A stretch of 64,000 nt of DNA from Eutreptiella sp. 'Long Island Sound 2002'. Lineage: Eukaryota; Euglenozoa; Euglenophyceae; Eutreptiales; Eutreptiaceae. Both the position numbers and the translations under genes were made by a program. Each line of letters begins with the position of its first letter. Position 1 is the first letter of the stretch. The notes beneath the pieces are model-generated. The model ran no database searches, had not been told where the DNA came from, and was given only the letters and a program-made list of their open reading frames with translations. The stretch lies in assembly GCA_964036045.1 (NCBI GenBank), contig OZ038387.1, positions 59,802,604 through 59,866,603 on the forward strand, given 5' to 3'. Below, in pieces: positions 58,430 through 64,000 of the stretch.

Positions 58430-61322
58430 TTTTCAGGGGGGAGGAGGGGTGGAGGGGCAGAGGGGGCGGAGGGGGCAGAGGAGTGGCGGCAGGAATGGCA
58501 GTATGCGGAGGACGAATGGCAGTGGAGGGGTGACGGGCGGCGGGGGGCGCACGCAGGTCAAGTAGTGCTCCACACATGCGCCTCCACACGTATGCAGCAA
58601 TGCTCGGCAGCCCGAAGCATCGGCACATGATCCTGTTCTCAAATGGCATGTACAGCTCCCGGTGTCGCTACCTTTACTGGGCTGGACCGTGTTTTGTCGG
58701 CCAAAAATAGCTGGGCTGCATGTTACAAACAACCCCCCCCCCCGGTGTGGCATTCCGTCGGGTTGCTGTTTCTTTACGGCGCCCTGGACAGTCACCCGTT
58801 CTTCCCTTCGCGTGCTGCGTTGGGTCGCTGCGGCCGGTGCTCCTGCTGGTGTTGTTGTTGTGTTAGCGGGGCCCAGTAGTTGGCACACCGGGGGTTGTGC
58901 CGGTTGTTGCGGGGGTCGATTTTCGGTCTTTGCTGCTCACCCACCCCCCCCTTTTGCAATGTCCGTCGCAGCGCGCAACGGTTCCCCCACATGGCCTGCC
59001 ACATGGGCGGGGGAACATGGCCAAAGTGACGATTCCCCCAGCTCCCAGGGGAATCGTTATCATGTGTGGAAACCCGACAGAGACCCAGGGGGCCAACCAG
59101 CTGTGACTCAATGCAAAGGCAACAACACCACAATTCGAGCCACGCATGTGAATCACACGTGCCAATGTGAACGAGGCTCGTGGTCAATCTGCTCGGTGTG
59201 CCATTTCCGCTTCCTTTTTTACTTCACTGCTGCACATTGTCACACCTGCACAACCGGAATGGGGGCAGGTTTGGAAGCTGGTTTGTTGGGGCTCTCCTCA
59301 CTGTATTTCATTGTGGCCACCGACTGCTCCAAACTGGGCAGGCACGAGGGGCACCGTAGCACGCGTTCACAGGCCGCCCTTCAAACAAACGGGGTGCTTT
59401 CTCTGTATTCTCCTTCTTGGCGAAGACTGTGCCATTGGGGGGCGAGTGGAATGGCAGGTGTGTGACCATGCCCTCGTCCACCATTTTGTGGACCACAGTT
59501 TCAAGATGAGGTCCCGCTTTCGTCTGTTGTGACTGTACCCAGTCCAAGCCGCTTGGCGCGTGCTTGTTCCAGACGTGGGGTGGAATGGGGACAGCCCTTG
59601 TCGCCCCAATTCCGCTAGTTGCAGTCCTCAGGGTGAGGGGCCGCCATCAAACATCAAGCTGGCATGCTGCGCGCCCAGGTCCTGTATCATTACCTCGAGC
59701 TTGGGTCTGGACGGACGCACAGTGGCCGTAGATGGCAAACCAAATTTTCGTACACCTCCATCTCCCCCACGGTGCCGCTGGTATATGAGCAGGACCAAAC
59801 AAATGGCATGCCAAGGGCTGTACCCCACCCCCTTTGCGATGTCCCCAGTGTCCCCAGTCTCCGTAGTGCCCCCTCAAGTGACGAGTGACAGGTGACAAGT
59901 GACACATGGATGGGCCAGCAGCCAAGGGCCGACTTGGAGGTCGGGTCAGGGGGTCGAAAATTTTTCGTGTTTTTCATCCATATTTGAATTCTCCACAAAA
60001 ATCTCAACATTTTGAGTATTTTGAGTAGACACATGGGGAAAAACAAAATTTCCCCCCTTCGGCAGGCCAAAAAAAAGAAGAAATTCCGGCGCCTTTGGCG
60101 CCCCATTTTCCCACATCTGTGCCAAAATACATGTCACCCTCCCCACTTGCCATTCCCGTCTGTCACTCTCCATCTGTCACAGAGTGACAGATAGCCCAAC
60201 CGCCCCTCCCCCCTCCCCCACCAAAATTGGACCCCTTCTTATGGCAATCCCCACCCTTGTGATTTTCCGGGGGGGGAACCGTCATCTCCGGAATTGGGGA
60301 ATGGGCAGGAATGGTTATTTGTACAAGCATTGGCGGTTGTTCTGGGTGCCTGTGTTGTCCTTTCGTCTGGACAGTGTGTCAAGGATGCCCTCTGTCTTCA
60401 TCCTGCAGAGCACCCCATTGTAATGTGCACAAACCATGGAATCCAATCCCATGGACATGTTTCCAGGGGCGACATAGTGGTGGCTACGGTGGATGGTCCG
60501 TCAGAACGCAGTCCTGCTTACCGCCGCATCACATATGAGCGCAATTGTAAGTTGGTGCACCATGGCTGCATAGACATTCAGAAGCCTCCTCTTCTCTGTG
60601 TGCGTTCCCCAAGTGTGTGCAGTGAAGATTGACAGGTTAATGCAGCGGAGGGAGCGAGCGGGGCAGCGCTTGGACACATGAACAAGGAATTGAATGAAGG
60701 AGGACAGAAACAAGGAAGGAATGAACAAGGAGGACACACAGCAAGCAGGGAGATAACTCTCAATCAGGCACCAACGGTGCCCAAGAAAATTTTGCTATGC
60801 TGCGACATGCTGCGGCATGCTTCAAGCCGTAGGTGGAGGGTGCCCAATTTTCCAAAAGCTGCAAAGGTGGCAAAACTCGGATTCAAACACAAAGGAATGC
60901 ATGTCCTAACACCCTGCAAAGATGAACACAGCAGTATCATTTCATGGGCGGTCATGTTGCTAATCCTCACCTCACCTTTCCGCTTTTTGTCCATTTTTTT
61001 GACATACATGATTGCCAAATGGCGCAACGTCTCATTACTCATATTGTGACAATCATGTGTTAGGATGCGTCCCAACAAACTGAAGGCCAAAGGAAGCAAG
61101 GAGCAAATTTCAGTGTGCTGCGGCATGCTGCGGCATGCTTCAACCGTTGGCGCCTGCTCTCAATCCCTGTCCTCAGAGAGGAAAGCATTCTTTCATGCAC
61201 AATCCTCGTTGAGGGGCGCGTGGCAGTAGCCTACTCGAGCCCACCAAAGCAACAAACAAGCTGGGGGTGTGTGCAAAGAGGGCTCTGGTGCCAGGGCCTA
61301 GAGTACGCCTCTTGAAGGCTTA
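58430..61322. other. no gene recognised
   Basis: Nearly 2.9 kb with short G/C runs and no recognised domain on either strand. GCTGCGGCATGCTTCAA occurs at about 60808 and again at about 61128. Confidence 0.45.
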
Positions 61323-61722
61323 CTACGGCGAGTAAGCGCTAACCGCACTGAAGTGCGTGATTTCCGGGTACCCCAAAGATTGATAGAGACAAGGGAGGGG
61401 CACACGTGGTTCGAAATACAACCCCGTCACACGGAGCGAGGGCACTTCCTTCTGGGCCTTTGCGATGAAGTGCTGCCGTGCCTGCGCGCTCCCGTTTTGG
61501 CCGTCGAAGACCACGTTGGTGCCTTGCTGCAGCAGCCGCAAGACCTCCTTGATGGCCGAGTGCAGCGAGCGGTGGCGGGCCGCCGGGTTCTGTGGCTCGA
61601 AGGCCACACGCGCGTGTGTCTGGGAGAAATGCTGTTGATAGTGCCACGACTTCCCGCTGAAAGGCCCCCCACAAAATATGACCAGGGAGGGGGGCATGCT
61701 GACATAGACATGGGTCTCCCAG
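61323..61722 (-). CDS. P-loop polynucleotide-kinase-like exon (partial gene)
   Basis: Minus strand, opened by acceptor CCTGCCCTTTGCAG at 61723. The exon encodes a hydrophobic strand and Walker A (LVIFCGGPFSGKS), helices with R-H-R-S, a Leu-rich helix (IKEVLRLLQQG), then strand and turn NVVFDGQNGSAQARQHFIAKAQK, which matches the position of the D-N-T-N...R...A element of PNKP-type and AAA_33 kinases, and a following strand (LRVTGLYFEP). Such kinases phosphorylate 5' ends of nucleic acids in repair; the PNKP assignment is an inference. The linker differs where PNKP has N-R-D. The frame stops at 61323; a donor such as TTTGGG/GTACCC may lie before it. No phosphatase domain was found, because upstream (higher coordinates) is the tandem array at 61851-62705. 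Confidence 0.55.
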
Positions 61723-61850
61723 CTGCAAAGGGCAGGAGGCACAAGAGCACAAAGAAAACGCCCTGACAAAGACACAGACAAATTCCCTTGTTCCCACGCC
61801 TGCCCCTACCCCTGCCTCTGCCAGTACTCCTGCCTCTGCCTTTACCTCAT

Positions 61851-62705
61851 CCAGAGAAAATGGGTTTTCAGATTTTTCATCGAACGGTTTTGAGATATTT
61901 TGTGTTTTGGTGGCACCACAGTGCGGTTCCCCACCAAAACATGCAAGTGACATACTGAGCAACAAATGAATTGTCCTACACTAAACTGACCCTTTCTCCC
62001 AGCCATTAGACCAGATATGTGGTTTCTTGGACTCATTTGAATCCTGAGACCATGCTCTATCCAGAGAAAATGGGTTTTCAGATTTTTCATCGAACGGTTT
62101 TGAGATATTTTGTGTTCTGGTGGCGCCACGTTCCGGTTCCCCACCAAAACATGCAAGTGACATACCGAGCAACCAATGAAATCTCCTACACTAAAATGAC
62201 CCTTCTCCCAGCCATTATACCAGATTTGTGGTTTCTTGGACTCATTTGAATCCTGAGACCATGCTCTATCCAGAGAAAATGGGATTTCAGATTTTTCATC
62301 GAACGGTTTTGAGATATTTTGTGTTTTGGTGGCACCACAGTGCGGTTCCCCACCAAAACATGCAAGTGACTCCTGAGCAACCAATGAAATCTCCTACACT
62401 AAAATGACCCTTTCTCCCAGCCATTATACCAGATTTGTGGTTTCTTGGACTCATTTGAATCCTGAGACCATGCTCTATCCACAGAAAATGGGTTTTCAGA
62501 TTTTTCATCGAACGGTTTTGAAATATTTTGTGTTTTGGTGGCAGCACAAGCACAGTGCGGTTCCCCACCAAAACATGCAAGTGACTCCTGAGCAACAAAT
62601 GAATTGTCCTACACTAAAATGACCCTTTCTCCCAGCAAGTATACCAGATATGTGGTTTCTTGGACTCATTTGAATCCTGAGACCATGCTCTATCCAGAGA
62701 AAATG
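61851..62705. repeat. ~210-bp tandem array, four copies
   Basis: Unit starts CCAGAGAAAATGGG at 61851, 62061, 62270, 62479 (CCACAG) and 62694 (truncated fifth). Spacing is 209-215 bp. Copies differ by point changes and small indels, such as an extra CACAAG in the fourth. No coding content is convincing, although frames stay open in several copies. Confidence 0.9.
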
Positions 62706-63481
62706 GGACTGTGAGCAAGTGAGGTTAGCACAATTTTATGAACAAATGAAATAGAGCATCCCCCATGCAGGAAAGAAACATAGCACCCTCCTGTGTATAG
62801 ACAACATGTAGCACCCTCTGCCGAGCAAACCATGTATAGCACCCTCCTGAGGAGGGTGTGCAAATGAGGTATTGCACCCTACCATGTAGAAACAATACAG
62901 AACACGTATGTGCACAAAAAAATTTGACGCCTATGAGGAGTTCATTTTTCGGGGTAAATGGCCTCCAAAATGAGACACGGATGATAAGGCACAAGGACAC
63001 CCTACCAAACCATGTCATGCCATGCCAGCCATGCCCTGGCTTGGCTTGGCAACGGAAGGCAAGGCGAGCGAGCGCATGCATGCGTGGGGGGGGAAGGTGC
63101 TAATCGGCGTTTCCTTGTGTGGGGGAAAGGTGCTGCGTCCAAACCCTCTCAGACATGTGTTGACCCCCACTACCATCTGAACGTGCCCCTTCTTCTCAAA
63201 ATTGAACCCCGCGGGTACTATTTTTTGTTCAACCACATAATTATGTTGTTGCCAACACATGGGTGCACAAAAAATTCTATTGCCTGTGGCAAGGCACCTC
63301 GAAGAGAGACTAGAGTCAATCAGTTAGGCTGACAGTCAGACAGTCAGTCAGTCAGTCAGGCAAGCAGTCGAGTATGCAACCAGCTAGGCAAGCAGGCAGG
63401 CAGACATGCAGGCAAAAACACAGAGCTCAGCTTTTGTGGCAGCCAACAGCTGCAAGCATGGGGAACCATTTGTATGCACGA

Positions 63482-63560
63482 ACAATCAGTGGTTGAGTGG
63501 GAGAACGCTTGCCTGCCAACCCGCCTGGGGTCGGTTCAAATCCCGGCCGGCGACTGCCAG
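63482..63560 (+). tRNA. tRNA-Gly(GCC)-like fragment
   Basis: The run TGGTTGAGTGGGAGAACGC, then CTTGCCTGCCAA, then GGTTCAAATCCCGG follows the D-arm, anticodon loop (CTGCCA) and T-arm of tRNA-Gly. The acceptor ends do not pair and the anticodon stem is broken, so it is a pseudogene or the head of a tRNA-derived SINE. Confidence 0.45.
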
Positions 63561-63654
63561 CACAGGTTGATCGTTGATTAGCTCTTTAGCTTTCTTACCC
63601 AACCGTGGTTCAAGTCCTTCAAAGCACACACTTTTGAGCCCCTACCCCACCATC

Positions 63655-63830
63655 CCCCTAAAACGTGGTATCCAGTTTCGAGCAGACAAGAGGGCTCAAA
63701 ATAAAAAATTCCATTGGGGGATTGTTTTGTCAGGCAAAACAATGATTTTACAGGGGGTCAGGCATCCAGTATCATGCCTTGGGGTATGCTACGAGAACGA
63801 CCCCCCAAAAAGGGTGGTGTCTGGTGTCCG
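63655..63830 (+). repeat. dispersed repeat, copy B
   Basis: Inverse match to 41520-41690, about 75-85% alike by eye over ~130 bp. Confidence 0.65.
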
Positions 63831-64000
63831 CGCCTATGCTTGATCTAGTAACCTCTCTTCAGGGTGATTTGACACCTACATTCAGTTCAATTTTTGGGGT
63901 GGATGGCCTCCAAAATGAGACAGAGATCATAAGGCACAAGCACACCCTACCAAACCATGTCATTGCATGTAAGCCATGCCTTGGCTTGGCTTGGCGAGGC

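Larger units (their letters stand above)
62706..64000. repeat. repeat-rich right end with a ~115-bp direct repeat
   Basis: A segment with GGCCTCCAAAATGAGACA, ATAAGGCACAAG, CACCCTACCAAACCATGTCA and CTTGGCTTGGC occurs at about 62940-63055 and 63890-64000 in the same orientation. Between lie a CAGT/CAGG repeat (63330-63415), a tRNA-Gly-like fragment and dispersed repeat copy B. No protein gene recognised. Confidence 0.7.

Noticed and set aside
61851-62705. CRISPR-like array
   Set aside because: The repeats are whole ~210-bp tandem units without spacers, in eukaryotic DNA.

Overview
The window is nuclear DNA from a eukaryote, most likely a free-living protist; I cannot fix the lineage. Coding sequence is broken by GT-AG introns of about 0.1 to several kb, whose splice phases agree where protein families can be followed across them. 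Recognisable proteins are eukaryotic: a kinesin-13 motor, TRAF-type zinc fingers, SWIM and HMG-box domains, C2 domains and a Nudix hydrolase. Coding exons are GC-rich and regular. The spaces between are full of long G/C homopolymer runs, micro- and minisatellites, tRNA-derived fragments and dispersed repeats. Short CCCTAA (TTAGGG-type) tracts lie inside the sequence and suggest a TTAGGG-type telomere repeat.

Layout. 0-1 kb: two candidate single exons, one per strand. 5.5-17.4 kb: many short minus-strand exons, including a multi-pass membrane segment (5.6-7.2 kb), further hydrophobic exons (8-12.6 kb) and C2-type exons (13.0-17.4 kb); they may be one large gene or several neighbours. 19.2-22.2 kb: plus-strand coding, with a GNAT-like end and a Nudix hydrolase. 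22.2-27.4 kb: no recognised gene, several repeat structures. 27.5-29.7 kb: kinesin-13 motor in two exons. 31.0-36.4 kb: four side-by-side copies of a terminal-inverted-repeat (TIR) element. 37.1-43.1 kb: TRAF-type zinc-finger, coiled-coil protein in three exons. 43.1-54.8 kb: gene-poor and repeat-rich, with another TIR element copy nested in a minisatellite. 54.8-58.1 kb: long minus-strand exon for a SWIM plus HMG-box protein. 58.2-58.4 kb: tRNA-like sequences. 61.3-61.7 kb: P-loop polynucleotide-kinase-like exon. 61.85-64 kb: a ~210-bp tandem array, a tRNA-Gly-like fragment and dispersed repeats.

The most unusual features are (1) a family of 1.0-1.8 kb non-coding elements with a 13-bp TIR (ACCGAGCTGGTGG), each lying against CCCTAA-type repeats, so that neighbouring copies meet at a TIR / telomere-motif / TIR hairpin; (2) the possibility that the kinesin-13 and the TRAF zinc-finger exons form one gene, since both facing splice sites are phase 0 and the TRAF part has no obvious first exon; and (3) a SWIM + HMG-box protein whose N-terminal part resembles the end of an Mrr-like restriction-endonuclease fold. 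All gene models here come from reading splice signals and protein families by eye; no transcript or database evidence was available.
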